From UBA9630 sp037137555 (lineage in GTDB: Bacteria > Patescibacteriota > Minisyncoccia > Moranbacterales > UBA2206), in assembly GCA_037137555.1 (NCBI GenBank), contig JBAXKA010000004.1:1-34932 (forward strand): a stretch of 34,932 bases of DNA. The letters run 5' to 3'. A program made the position numbers and the translations under genes. Positions within the stretch are counted from its first letter, which is position 1. Every line of letters starts with the position of its first letter. Positions 1 to 7,191 of the stretch are shown piece by piece. The notes beneath the pieces are model-generated. The model was not told the origin of the DNA and ran no database searches. It saw only the letters and a program-made list of their open reading frames with translations.

Positions 1-325
1 CAATGCTACAGTTATTATAAGGGACACTATTTGTCAAGAAAAATATTAAACATGCTAGAATAATAACATATTCCCAAGCATGAAACAACACAAAAATTTT
101 GCCTGATTTTAAAAATTGATAACCACCTTCAAAATATTGCCACTGCCAGTTCCAGCCAAATGCTAAATAATAATCCAAAAAATGATCGAAATCAATCAAA
201 AATCCTCCCAGAAAACCACAAAAAAACGCCAAATATGGTTTCTTCCAAATTTTCCAAACAAAAAAACCGGCCAACAGACTGAAAAATAAATGAATTAAAA
301 GATGCACTGGCAACGATAAAGCCAT
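1..325 (-). CDS. Polytopic membrane protein, C-terminal part cut by window edge (YdjM/DUF457-like?)
   Basis: An open frame runs from an ATG at 323-325 off the left edge, giving 108 codons with no stop. The product is strongly hydrophobic. The first ~35 residues contain the His-bearing stretch PVHLLIHLFF and a membrane segment, followed by GGFLIDFDHFLDYY. A His-bearing first helix and a D-x-D-H motif at the end of a membrane segment resemble the YdjM/DUF457 family of membrane-bound predicted metal-dependent hydrolases. The region ends with a further hydrophobic helix. No Shine-Dalgarno sequence is visible upstream. It lies 77 bp downstream of the DsbA-like gene and may belong to the same transcript. 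Translation was done by hand. The coding call is good; the family call is tentative. Confidence 0.6.
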   Translation of the reverse strand, partial: MALSLPVHLLIHLFFSLLAGFFVWKIWKKPYLAFFCGFLGGFLIDFDHFLDYYLAFGWNWQWQYFEGGYQFLKSGKIFVLFHAWEYVIILACLIFFLTNSVPYNNCSI

Positions 326-402
326 AAAATAACAAAAGCTAACTATTTACTTATCTAGCATAATACATTAAACTTAAAAATACAACCTTGCTTGAACAAA
401 AA

Positions 403-1428
403 TTATAACTTGCCCAATTCCTTCTCAATTAATTCTTTCAACTGCTCAGAGGAAACGGCACCTTCTTGAAATTGATCATTAACAAACACGCCGGGTGTTC
501 CAGAAATGGCAAAACTTTCCGCCTCTTTTTTATCACTATCAATTTTAGTTTGATATTTTTTATTATCCAAACATTGATTGAACTTTGCACTATCCAGCGT
601 CAATATTTTGGCATATTCTTTAAATTTAGCATTATCCTTAGTTGCTCCCCAAACAGCTTGATTAGCATACAACTTATCAGCATATTCCCAAAACTTTTCT
701 TGCTCCAAAGCACAAGCACCAGCAAGTGCAGCACTATTGGCTTGTGGATGAATTTCTAGTGGCAAAAATTTATAATCAAAAACTACCCTGTCGCCATAAT
801 TTTTAATCGCCTCCTGCATGACTTTGTGAAAAAGTTTGCAATAAGGACATTGAAAATCGGAAAAAACAACCACCTTAACTTTTGCCTCTTTTGTTCCAGT
901 TACCGCATCAGCATCATTTATTTTTGGCGTGGCTAAATATTTTCCCACCGGAATACCAATATCTTGCGTTCGCAAAGAAAACTGATTATCTTTTTCATCA
1001 AATAACTCTTTCGCTTGCACATAAAAATCCGTCTTAGTCACCATGTTACTAAAAATAAAGGCTGGCAAAGTTTTAATATTAAATTCATCAATTAATTTTT
1101 TTCCGCTATCAGAATCATAACTAATTTTTTCCGTTGCCACTGTTGGCGCAATTCGTCGAAGCCAAACCAATACCTCGGAAACATCACATTTTTCACATGT
1201 CTCATCACTCAACACTGAAACTGTGATAGCTGGTTCGCTATACGCTACCCAAGTTTTTCCATTCGCCTCAAAAATATCCGATTGATTAAGTTTTTTATTT
1301 GAAAAACCACTTTTTCCAAGCAGTTGCGCTGTGTCAATAAACAAACTGCCCCCAAACATTCCTAAGAGCAAAATAATAATGGAAATTAAATTTTGTTTTT
1401 GCTTTTTCTGCTGTATATCATCTTCCAT
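403..1428 (-). CDS. Membrane-anchored DsbA-family thiol oxidoreductase with two thioredoxin-like halves
   Basis: This 341-aa protein probably forms or shuffles disulfides in proteins outside the membrane. Residues ~14-32 are a single N-terminal membrane segment or uncleaved signal. Residues ~183-341 are a DsbA-like thioredoxin fold with the active site C194-P-Y-C197 in the typical FSDFQCPYC context and the cis-proline loop SGTP at P312. Residues ~66-135 look like a second, shorter thioredoxin-like unit with C78-E-K-C81 and a TLPAF loop (P122). That second unit is unusual; most single-domain DsbA/BdbD-type proteins have only a short tail before the catalytic domain. The gene starts 20 bp after the small membrane-protein gene at 1449-1751, so the two are probably co-transcribed from the promoter near 1792-1820. 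The DsbA-like call is secure; the N-terminal thioredoxin call is inferred from motif spacing. Confidence 0.9.
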   Translation of the reverse strand: MEDDIQQKKQKQNLISIIILLLGMFGGSLFIDTAQLLGKSGFSNKKLNQSDIFEANGKTWVAYSEPAITVSVLSDETCEKCDVSEVLVWLRRIAPTVATEKISYDSDSGKKLIDEFNIKTLPAFIFSNMVTKTDFYVQAKELFDEKDNQFSLRTQDIGIPVGKYLATPKINDADAVTGTKEAKVKVVVFSDFQCPYCKLFHKVMQEAIKNYGDRVVFDYKFLPLEIHPQANSAALAGACALEQEKFWEYADKLYANQAVWGATKDNAKFKEYAKILTLDSAKFNQCLDNKKYQTKIDSDKKEAESFAISGTPGVFVNDQFQEGAVSSEQLKELIEKELGKL

Positions 1429-1448
1429 AAATTTAATTTAAAAAAAAA

Positions 1449-1751
1449 TTAATTATTTACCTGATCAATATTTTCCGCTGGATTATTTTCGGCATTATTT
1501 TTTTCACTTTCTTGTTCTTGTTGTTTCGCCACTTCCATTGCTTGTTTTTGCAAATCTGTTTGAGCTTTATTTATATTATAACTTTGCGATTTAATTTTCA
1601 TTAAATAATCATCATAGCCAATAGTGATTTTCTTCAAGGCTTCCGTTTTAATGGCAATGCCAATTAAAAATCCCAGAAAAAAAATTAACGCCAACCGCGA
1701 ACGAAAATCCGATTTATTTTTCCGTATTATGTTTTCTTCAATATTTTCCAT
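1449..1751 (-). CDS. Small single-pass membrane protein, unknown function
   Basis: A frame of 100 codons starts at the ATG at 1749-1751. A longer frame reaches back to 1820, but its first 23 codons run across the predicted promoter and read as non-protein-like sequence, so the internal ATG (MENIEENI) is chosen. The product has a short charged N-terminus, one membrane helix at about residues 20-36 (LALIFFLGFLIGIAI), and a Lys/Gln/Glu/Asn-rich C-terminal tail that could form a coiled coil (QAMEVAKQQEQESEKNN). The topology suggests a membrane anchor with an extracytoplasmic helical tail. It sits 20 bp upstream of the DsbA-like gene, so a role alongside disulfide formation or envelope biogenesis is possible but unproven. 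No family was recognised. Confidence 0.6.
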   Translation of the reverse strand: MENIEENIIRKNKSDFRSRLALIFFLGFLIGIAIKTEALKKITIGYDDYLMKIKSQSYNINKAQTDLQKQAMEVAKQQEQESEKNNAENNPAENIDQVNN

Positions 1752-1791
1752 ATATTTCAATTTATGTATTTTAATAGATTCTCTTTTAAGG

Positions 1792-1820
1792 AGTCTAGCA
1801 CAAGGAAAAAAGTGTGCCAA
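1792..1820 (-). promoter_or_regulatory. Promoter candidate for the small membrane protein and DsbA-like genes
   Basis: On the minus strand TTGGCA (1815-1820) is followed after exactly 17 nt by TAGACT (1792-1797). The bases TGC sit directly before the -10, giving an extended -10. Predicted transcription start is about 1785, leaving a leader of roughly 35 nt before the ATG at 1751. Confidence 0.5.
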
Positions 1821-1883
1821 CTTGCGGTTTTTGGAATTTATTGTTTGATTTTCTTGAAAGCCAAAATTTAAATCCCCGTACCC

Positions 1884-1911
1884 GTAGGGGCAGGCCTTGT
1901 GCCTGCCCTTA
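1884..1911 (+). repeat. REP-like GC-rich hairpin, copy 1
   Basis: A 28-bp element with outer block GTAGGGGC, inner arm AGGC, loop CTTGT, inner arm GCCT and closing GCCC-TTA. The 8-bp perfect arms GGGCAGGC and GCCTGCCC flank the loop. It lies 28 bp past the transposase stop codon, in the opposite orientation to the copy inside the transposase gene. It matches what is known of REP palindromes mobilised by RAYT transposases, and as a GC-rich hairpin could also limit read-through. Confidence 0.75.
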
Positions 1912-1939
1912 TTATAATAAATTTAATATTCATATCATT

Positions 1940-2536
1940 TCAAAATTCATTTTCCATTAAAAACAATTCGTCCCTCTCCCAATTATACGGATTATTAATA
2001 ATATATTCACGAATTTTATTCAATGCATTTTCATCACGAACAATTTGTTCATAATAATTCCGTTGCCACAATTTAATATTAAATAATCGCCAATCATAAT
2101 TCTTCACACCATTAATATATTCATGCGTTGTGATTGATTTGAACGCACCAATAATATCGCCAATTGTGGAATTTGAATTTGGAACATTTGCCACATTTTG
2201 ATTATTGTTAATAATATCCTCCATATCTAGGGCGCCCACGAGGGGCGCCCCTACATTTTTTGTGGCATTAACAATTTCGATTATTCCATGAAAATGATCT
2301 GGCATAATAATATATGCATCCAATCTGATATTACCAAATCGATTCGACAATATATTCCACTGTGCATCAATCATTTTTCCTGCGTCATTCAAATACATTT
2401 TTTTATTTTCAATTTCTCCAAATAATTCTTCTCTACCCTGAATGCAAGCCGTAATAAAATATACGCCATTTTGCGAATAATCATATCCCTTCAAACGAAT
2501 TGTTTTTCTGTGATGCAATTCAGGATTATATTTCAT
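1940..2536 (-). CDS. REP-associated tyrosine transposase (RAYT, Y1/IS200-like family)
   Basis: A 198-aa single-strand DNA transposase of the TnpA-REP family, known to act on REP palindromes. The HUH motif is MPDHFHGII (H81, H83). The catalytic tyrosine region is RNYYEQIVRDE (Y161/Y162), followed by the family's C-terminal IREYIINNPYNW. The frame can be extended one codon to a TTG, but the ATG at 2534-2536 is preferred. The N-terminal RKTIRLKGYDYSQNGVYFIT is typical of RAYTs. Residues 95-103 (VGAPLVGAL) are encoded by a REP-like hairpin embedded in frame in the loop between the HUH domain and the DIIGAFKSITT helix. The gene therefore appears intact, but with an element of its own likely target class inside it. 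It stands alone between envelope genes, as is common for RAYTs, and does not look like part of an operon. Confidence 0.93.
   Translation of the reverse strand: MKYNPELHHRKTIRLKGYDYSQNGVYFITACIQGREELFGEIENKKMYLNDAGKMIDAQWNILSNRFGNIRLDAYIIMPDHFHGIIEIVNATKNVGAPLVGALDMEDIINNNQNVANVPNSNSTIGDIIGAFKSITTHEYINGVKNYDWRLFNIKLWQRNYYEQIVRDENALNKIREYIINNPYNWERDELFLMENEF
2228..2254 (-). repeat. REP-like GC-rich hairpin, copy 2, inside the RAYT coding sequence
   Basis: Read on the minus strand: GTAGGGGC, arm GCCC, loop CTCGT, arm GGGC, then GCCC-TA. The outer block, the CTYGT loop and the closing block are the same as in copy 1, while the four-base inner arms differ but remain complementary. It is exactly 27 bp (nine codons, V95-L103), so the frame is preserved. 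Confidence 0.75.
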
Positions 2537-2570
2537 CAATTATTTTTTTTAATTTTAGTTTCAAAAAGCC

Positions 2571-3824
2571 CTAATCTTTCCTCAACGCTTCCATTGGACT
2601 CAATTTTGAAGCCGCTTTGGCTGGATAATAACCAAAAATTATACCTGTTATTACGGAAAAACCAACAGCCAAGCCGATTGAGCTGGCACTAAGATTAAAT
2701 TTAATGGCGAAACCAAAAGAAGTTGCCAAATAAGAAAACAAAAGTAATAATAGAAATCCGCAAAAAATTCCCACCATACCACCGAAAAAAGTAATAAAAA
2801 TAGCCTCCCACAAAAACTGACGCAAAATATTTTTGGCTTTTGCACCAACTGCTTTTCGCAAACCTATTTCAAAAGTTCGCTCCGCCACCGCCACATACAT
2901 CACATTCATAATGCCTACACCACCGACAACAAGTGAGATTGAAGTTAAGGCTAACAGTAAAATATTAATTGTCTTGAAAACATTTTCGATTGTCGCCTGA
3001 GCTTCTTTAATTGAAGTGATGCCAAAATCATCTTTATTTGGATCGGTAATTTTATGCAACCGTCTCATCTCATCTGTAATCTCAGCTGCCGTTACATCAA
3101 TTAATTTTTCATTTTTTACCTTGAGCATAATAAAACGCAAATAATCAATCCCGAGAATTTTTTTCTGCATTGTTTGAACGGGAATATAAATTAAATCGTC
3201 ATAATTGAAACCGGCTACCGCTCCTCGTGCTTCAGCAACACCAGTCACTTTATAATTTTGATTTTTAATTTTAATATTTTTTCCTAATGGATCATCATCA
3301 CCAAAAAAAGTTTCGCGAATATTGCTTCCAATGATTGCCACTTGTGCCAAACTCTCATCATCGCTCTGTGAAAAAAATGCCCCTTCTGTTAATTTAGTAT
3401 TTTGATCAATTTGAATATATTGTGCTCCAACACCAAAAAGAAAAACTCGCTTATTTATATTTTGATAGCTGGCGAGTTCTTGCGTCATTGTGCCTGGAGC
3501 ATAAGCAGAAATATTGGATAATTTTCCCACTTCTTTTGCATCGGCAATTGTCATGGTTGTAATTTGAATGCCTGTTGCTTGACCAATCGCATTTTGCGTG
3601 GAAGCTTTTCCTGTCGCCGGCACTTTCACTTCAACTTGAATTAAATCTGTTCCAAAGGCACCGACCTGTCCCAAAATAAATCCCTTAACACCTTGACCAA
3701 GTGAACTAACAAGAATAACAGCGATCACGCCAATGACCACGCCAACTAAAGTTAAAATTGTTCGTCCCGAATTTGAACGAAGATTTTTAAACGCTAATTT
3801 AATTGAAACAATCAATTCATGCAT
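2571..3824 (-). CDS. ABC transporter permease, MacB/FtsX family (second of tandem pair)
   Basis: A 417-aa permease of the MacB/LolC-type ABC superfamily. An N-terminal membrane helix (about residues 20-45, TILTLVGVVIGVIAVILVSS) is followed by a large extracytoplasmic MacB_PCD-like domain to about residue 275. Three C-terminal helices of the FtsX domain follow, with the conserved stretches GGVGIMNVMYVAVAERTFEI and GLRKAVGAKAKNILRQF. It ends with the family's PMEAL motif. It starts 6 bp after the stop of a paralogous permease and has no fused ATPase domain, unlike E. coli MacB. It probably forms a heterodimer with that permease and uses the ATPase at 5086-5814. Substrate is not visible; peptides, lipoproteins or antibiotics are the usual cargo of the family. 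Confidence 0.92.
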   Translation of the reverse strand: MHELIVSIKLAFKNLRSNSGRTILTLVGVVIGVIAVILVSSLGQGVKGFILGQVGAFGTDLIQVEVKVPATGKASTQNAIGQATGIQITTMTIADAKEVGKLSNISAYAPGTMTQELASYQNINKRVFLFGVGAQYIQIDQNTKLTEGAFFSQSDDESLAQVAIIGSNIRETFFGDDDPLGKNIKIKNQNYKVTGVAEARGAVAGFNYDDLIYIPVQTMQKKILGIDYLRFIMLKVKNEKLIDVTAAEITDEMRRLHKITDPNKDDFGITSIKEAQATIENVFKTINILLLALTSISLVVGGVGIMNVMYVAVAERTFEIGLRKAVGAKAKNILRQFLWEAIFITFFGGMVGIFCGFLLLLLFSYLATSFGFAIKFNLSASSIGLAVGFSVITGIIFGYYPAKAASKLSPMEALRKD

Positions 3825-3830
3825 AAAAAA

Positions 3831-5072
3831 TTATTCATATCTTAACGCTTCCATCGGAGAAACTCGCGAAGCTTTTAGCGCTGGATAAATGCCAAAAATT
3901 AAACCAATCATAATTGAAACAGAAGTCGCCAATATTACTGCACTTGGTGCAATAATAAATTCCCATTCATAGCCCAAACTTTTAATTATTACAGCCGCCA
4001 AAAATGCGATAGCTATCCCAAAAATAATGCCCAAAATTCCGCCAATAAATGTAATAAAAATCGATTCAATCAGAAACTGCGAAATAATATGTCCATTTTT
4101 TGCTCCGACCGCTTTTCGCAAACCAACTTCTCGCACGCGTTGATGAACTGAAATTAACATAATATTCATAATGCCTACGCCACCAACGATCAGCGAAATC
4201 GCAGCTACCGCCGCCAAAAAATATTTCAATACATTTGTGACCGTCGTGAGCATTTCAATTGCTTGTGCACTATTTCGGACGGAAAAATCATCACTCGCAT
4301 CTAGTTTAATTTTATGTTGTTCGCGTAAAGTTTTTTTAATATCAATTACGGCCTGATCGAGATTATTTTTAGTATCCACTTTTACCCGCATGAAATTAAT
4401 ATAATCAATTCCCAGCAGTAATTTCTGACCACTTAATAATGGCACATAAATCATATCATCTGTATTAGAAAAACCCACCGATCCCCGTTCGGCTAAAGTT
4501 CCAATTACCGTGAAACTCAAATCTTTCAACGAAATAGTTTTGCCAATTGGATCTTCGTTGGGAAAAAGATCTTGCACTCGATTGGATCCAAGCACTGCTA
4601 CGCGTGCCATATTTAGATCTTCTTCTTTTATAAAAAATCGGCCGGATTTTAATTTAATATCTTCCATGCTAAGCAAACTAGCTGTTACGCCCTGATAACT
4701 AGTCTGATATGATCCATTTTTATTTTTTACTGTTGTCGCTCCAGTCACATAGGCCGAAGCATCCACTAGATTTGGCACATTTCTTTTTTCTTCCAAAGCT
4801 TTTAGATCGGCATATTTTAAAGTTGTAACCACAATGCCCATCGCTGATGCTGGTGGTCCTTTTTCGTCTGAAGCACCTGGCAAAACACCCACTAAATTAG
4901 AACCGACACCAGAAACTTGATTAAGAATTAATTTTTGTGCACTGCCACCAATTGCCATCACCACAATCACAGAAGCAATACCAATAATAATTCCCAAAAT
5001 CGTCAAAAAAGAACGCAATTTAGTTGCTGTTAAATTTTTATAGGAAATTTTAATCGGAGCTAAAATATACAT
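3831..5072 (-). CDS. ABC transporter permease, MacB/FtsX family (first of tandem pair)
   Basis: A 413-aa permease with the same layout as its neighbour. The N-terminal helix (LTILGIIIGIASVIVVMAIG) precedes a periplasmic-type domain of about 230 residues. A C-terminal FtsX helix bundle contains GGVGIMNIMLISVHQRVREV and GLRKAVGAKNGHIISQFLIE, and the protein ends PMEALRYE. The two permeases share these motifs but differ in the extracytoplasmic domain, suggesting an old duplication and an obligate heterodimer rather than redundancy. The gene lies 13 bp after the ATPase gene and 6 bp before the second permease, forming a compact three-gene operon. The mechanism expected from the family is mechanotransmission: ATP binding in the cytoplasm moves the extracytoplasmic domains together with a MacA-like adaptor. 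Confidence 0.92.
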   Translation of the reverse strand: MYILAPIKISYKNLTATKLRSFLTILGIIIGIASVIVVMAIGGSAQKLILNQVSGVGSNLVGVLPGASDEKGPPASAMGIVVTTLKYADLKALEEKRNVPNLVDASAYVTGATTVKNKNGSYQTSYQGVTASLLSMEDIKLKSGRFFIKEEDLNMARVAVLGSNRVQDLFPNEDPIGKTISLKDLSFTVIGTLAERGSVGFSNTDDMIYVPLLSGQKLLLGIDYINFMRVKVDTKNNLDQAVIDIKKTLREQHKIKLDASDDFSVRNSAQAIEMLTTVTNVLKYFLAAVAAISLIVGGVGIMNIMLISVHQRVREVGLRKAVGAKNGHIISQFLIESIFITFIGGILGIIFGIAIAFLAAVIIKSLGYEWEFIIAPSAVILATSVSIMIGLIFGIYPALKASRVSPMEALRYE

Positions 5073-5085
5073 AAATAAAATAAAT

Positions 5086-5814
5086 TTATTTCAAAAGTTC
5101 ATTTTCGCCATCTGCAATTCTTCTGTTTCTGACAGGATCATCAGCAATAATATTTCCGTCTTTGACATAAATTATTCTCTTAGCATGTTCAGCCGTATAG
5201 GTTTCATGTGTGACTAAAATCACGGTATGCCCACTATCATTTAATTTTTGCAAGATTCGCATCACTTGCAATCCCGATTTTGAATCTAAATTTCCAGTTG
5301 GCTCATCAGCAAAAATTACTTCAGGATCATTGACTAAAGCTCTAGCAATTGCCACTCGTTGTTTTTCTCCACCAGAAAGTTGATTGGAAAAATGTTGCGT
5401 GCGATGCTCCATTCCCACAGCATTAAGCGCATCCATTACTTTTTTTTTATTATTTTTATCGGGCTTTTCATCATACAGCAAGGGCAACTCAACATTTTCA
5501 AAAACTGAAGTGCGGGGAAGTAAATTAAAAGATTGAAAAACAAAACCGATTTTTTTATTTCTAATTTTCGCTAGCGTATCATCATCAAAAGAAAAAGTAT
5601 CCCGTCCTTCAAAAAAATATTTTCCCTCTGTTGGTCGATCTAAAAATCCCAAAATTTGCATTAAAGTGGATTTTCCGGAACCAGATGGACCCATGATAGA
5701 AATAAACTCACCTTTTTCAATTTCAAAATTAGCCCCACAAAGTGCCCGCGTTTCTACGCCATCATTAGAATAAACTTTGCAAAGATTTTGTACTTGGATT
5801 AAGGCGTTCGACAT
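5086..5814 (-). CDS. ABC transporter ATP-binding protein, MacB/LolD family
   Basis: A 242-aa stand-alone ATPase that powers the two adjoining permeases. All motifs are intact: Walker A GPSGSGKST (42-50), Q-loop Q94, signature LSGGEKQ (146-152), Walker B VIFADE (166-171) with catalytic E171, D-loop around D177, and H-loop H203 in LVTHE. The C-terminus extends about 15 residues beyond the ATPase core, ending RRIADGENELLK. It is the first gene of the ATPase-permease-permease set. A sigma70-type promoter candidate at 6158-6186 would give it a leader of over 300 nt that is antisense to the small gene at 5902-6099. Specific cargo cannot be told from the sequence. Confidence 0.95.
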   Translation of the reverse strand: MSNALIQVQNLCKVYSNDGVETRALCGANFEIEKGEFISIMGPSGSGKSTLMQILGFLDRPTEGKYFFEGRDTFSFDDDTLAKIRNKKIGFVFQSFNLLPRTSVFENVELPLLYDEKPDKNNKKKVMDALNAVGMEHRTQHFSNQLSGGEKQRVAIARALVNDPEVIFADEPTGNLDSKSGLQVMRILQKLNDSGHTVILVTHETYTAEHAKRIIYVKDGNIIADDPVRNRRIADGENELLK

Positions 5815-5889
5815 AAAGTTAAAATTAAGTTATTATTAAAAACAAGGATAAAGAAATAACATTTTCTTAATAAAATTCACTAACTAAAC

Positions 5890-5894
5890 GGAGG
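5890..5894 (+). promoter_or_regulatory. Strong Shine-Dalgarno site for the plus-strand small gene
   Basis: GGAGG lies 7 nt before the ATG at 5902, followed by AAGAACT. This is the clearest ribosome-binding site in the window, where most starts have none, and it supports translation of the small ORF. Confidence 0.65.
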
Positions 5895-5901
5895 AAGAAC
5901 T

Positions 5902-6099
5902 ATGCACCATAAAGTTTATTGGCAGGACGCACAAAGATGTGCAGACAATCGAACTTATTTTACTCCTATGATAGAATTTTCTCGCGAAATTTTCAGAAAA
6001 TTTATCACAAGTGAAGTAGCAACGCATATTCATGTTCAAAAACATAAGTGGATAGAAATACATACCCACAAAAACAATGAGGTGATAGCACAATGCTAA
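5902..6099 (+). CDS. Small His-rich protein, unknown; only plus-strand gene in the window
   Basis: A 65-aa ORF on the strand opposite to every other gene here. Support for expression comes from its surroundings: GGAGG at optimal spacing upstream, and a 14-bp stem terminator with a T-run starting 27 nt after the stop. No family was recognised. The product is basic, with His at positions 2, 3, 42, 44, 48, 54 and 56. The last six lie in an alternating pattern (HIHVQKHKWIEIHTHK) that could bind a metal ion or alternate along a beta strand. Two cysteines (13 and 65) are present. No signal peptide or membrane helix is seen. It lies between the adaptor gene and the ATPase gene of the export system, on the strand antisense to the probable leader of that operon. 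A regulatory or antisense role is possible. A 69-codon minus-strand frame overlaps it but has no ribosome site. Confidence 0.5.
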   Translation: MHHKVYWQDAQRCADNRTYFTPMIEFSREIFRKFITSEVATHIHVQKHKWIEIHTHKNNEVIAQC

Positions 6100-6125
6100 A
6101 AATTAAAAATAATTTCACCTCAGGT

Positions 6126-6177
6126 AAAAGCATATTTATCTATCAGCGAAAAATCGCAATATAAATATGCTTTTTTT
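6126..6177 (+). terminator. Rho-independent terminator of the small plus-strand gene
   Basis: Arms AAAAGCATATTTAT (6126-6139) and its exact complement (6161-6174) form a 14-bp stem, with an inner GCGA/TCGC stem in the loop. A run of seven T follows (6171-6177). On the minus strand the stem is followed by only four T, so it is a weaker stop for the adaptor transcript. Confidence 0.85.
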
Positions 6178-6186
6178 ATTTGTCAA
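6158..6186 (-). promoter_or_regulatory. Promoter candidate for the ABC ATPase-permease operon
   Basis: On the minus strand TTGACA (6181-6186) is followed after 17 nt by TATATT (6158-6163). It starts just after the adaptor stop codon, and its -10 lies inside the stem of the plus-strand terminator. Predicted start is about 6151, giving a leader of about 340 nt to the ATG at 5814, antisense to the small gene. Confidence 0.5.
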
Positions 6187-6188
6187 AA

Positions 6189-7187
6189 TTACACGGGCTT
6201 GGAAAAAGTTACGACACTATCACCTTCTTTTACTCCCGATTTAATTTCCACCATTCCAGCATCACCCTCAAGACCAGTTGTAATTTTCAGTTCTTCTGTC
6301 AAATTATTTTCTTTCAACACATCCACAAACTTTTCTCCATTTTTAATTTTAATTGCCCGCAAAGGAAGCATAAGCACACCTTGTTTTTCATTCGTTCTCA
6401 CATCAATATTAACGCTCATTCCCGGTTTAATTTGTTCGTCTTGTTTTTCTAATTTTAATTTAATCTTATAATACACCACATCCTGAATGACCGTTGAGCT
6501 TGGTTCAATTTCAAAAACTTCTGCTGACAATTTAGCATCCACAGGAAACGCATCCAGCGTCAAATCAGCTTTTTGGCCTAGTTTAATTTTAATAATATCT
6601 GATTCTGGAATATTAGCAGTTACTTCAAGATCGGTATTTTGAAAAAGAGTCAGGACTGCTGTTCCTGCCATAGCCGTTTCGCCTGAATCAAAATTTCGTC
6701 TGCCCACCATTGCATCAATCGGTGCATAAATTTTTGTCTCACTAATTCTTTTTTCTGCTCCAGCAATCAGACTTTGCGCTTTTTCAATCAGTGCTCTTTG
6801 CGCATCTCTTTGTTCTTGCGTATAAACACTCCGCTTTTTTTTCATATTTTCCAATGTTTCTTTTTGCATTTTCAAATCAGCCAAAAATTGATTCCGTTCA
6901 TGTAATAATGTTCCAGGTTCTATTTGTGCAACCAACTGACCGGCGGAAACTTTATCCCCCACGGAAACATAAACATCAGCTAATCGCCCAGTCTTTTCAA
7001 ATGCCAAATCAATTTCATTGGGCGAAGCTATTTTTCCTGAAACAGAAACTGTTTGCGCTAAATTTTCTCTGCTCACTTTTGCTGTTGTGTATGTAATCGT
7101 CGTTTTCCTAGATTTAGCATAAAAAAAATAACCGCCAGCAACCGCTAGTATAATAATAAACGCAATAGTTTTTTTATATTTAAACAT
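6189..7187 (-). CDS. HlyD/MacA-type efflux adaptor (membrane fusion protein)
   Basis: A 332-aa adaptor that links an inner-membrane exporter to the outer layers of the cell. Residues ~6-24 form an N-terminal membrane anchor (KTIAFIIILAVAGGYFFYA). A split biotinyl-lipoyl domain follows (VSVGDKVSAGQLVAQIEPG, closing near KIYAPIDAMVGRRNFDSGE). Between its halves lies a short helical hairpin (about 40 residues, ADLKMQKETLENMKKK). The rest is beta-barrel and membrane-proximal domain, ending KEGDSVVTFSKPV. The hairpin is much shorter than in MacA/AcrA proteins that dock to TolC, which fits a cell without a TolC partner or a Gram-positive-like envelope. The gene follows RNase HI by 4 bp and precedes the ABC genes across the small antisense gene. 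Partnership with the tandem permeases is inferred. Confidence 0.92.
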   Translation of the reverse strand: MFKYKKTIAFIIILAVAGGYFFYAKSRKTTITYTTAKVSRENLAQTVSVSGKIASPNEIDLAFEKTGRLADVYVSVGDKVSAGQLVAQIEPGTLLHERNQFLADLKMQKETLENMKKKRSVYTQEQRDAQRALIEKAQSLIAGAEKRISETKIYAPIDAMVGRRNFDSGETAMAGTAVLTLFQNTDLEVTANIPESDIIKIKLGQKADLTLDAFPVDAKLSAEVFEIEPSSTVIQDVVYYKIKLKLEKQDEQIKPGMSVNIDVRTNEKQGVLMLPLRAIKIKNGEKFVDVLKENNLTEELKITTGLEGDAGMVEIKSGVKEGDSVVTFSKPV

Positions 7188-7191
7188 AATT

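Noticed and set aside
326..402. Possible promoter (TATTAT, TGC-TAGATA) before the partial membrane-protein gene
   Set aside because: No acceptable -35 at 16-18 nt for either -10 candidate.
1752..1820. N-terminal extension of the small membrane-protein frame
   Set aside because: It lies over the promoter candidate, and the internal ATG gives a normal membrane-protein start.
2651..2848. Second minus-strand frame of 65 codons within the permease gene
   Set aside because: A shadow of the real permease frame, with no independent start signal.
5884..6093. Minus-strand frame of 69 codons opposite the small His-rich gene
   Set aside because: No ribosome site and no coupling to neighbours; the plus-strand frame has both GGAGG and a terminator.
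6079..6121. GAGGTGA/TCACCTC hairpin near the end of the small gene, whose second arm resembles an anti-Shine-Dalgarno sequence
   Set aside because: The 29-nt loop is long and the match to the 16S rRNA tail is only six bases; chance is likely.
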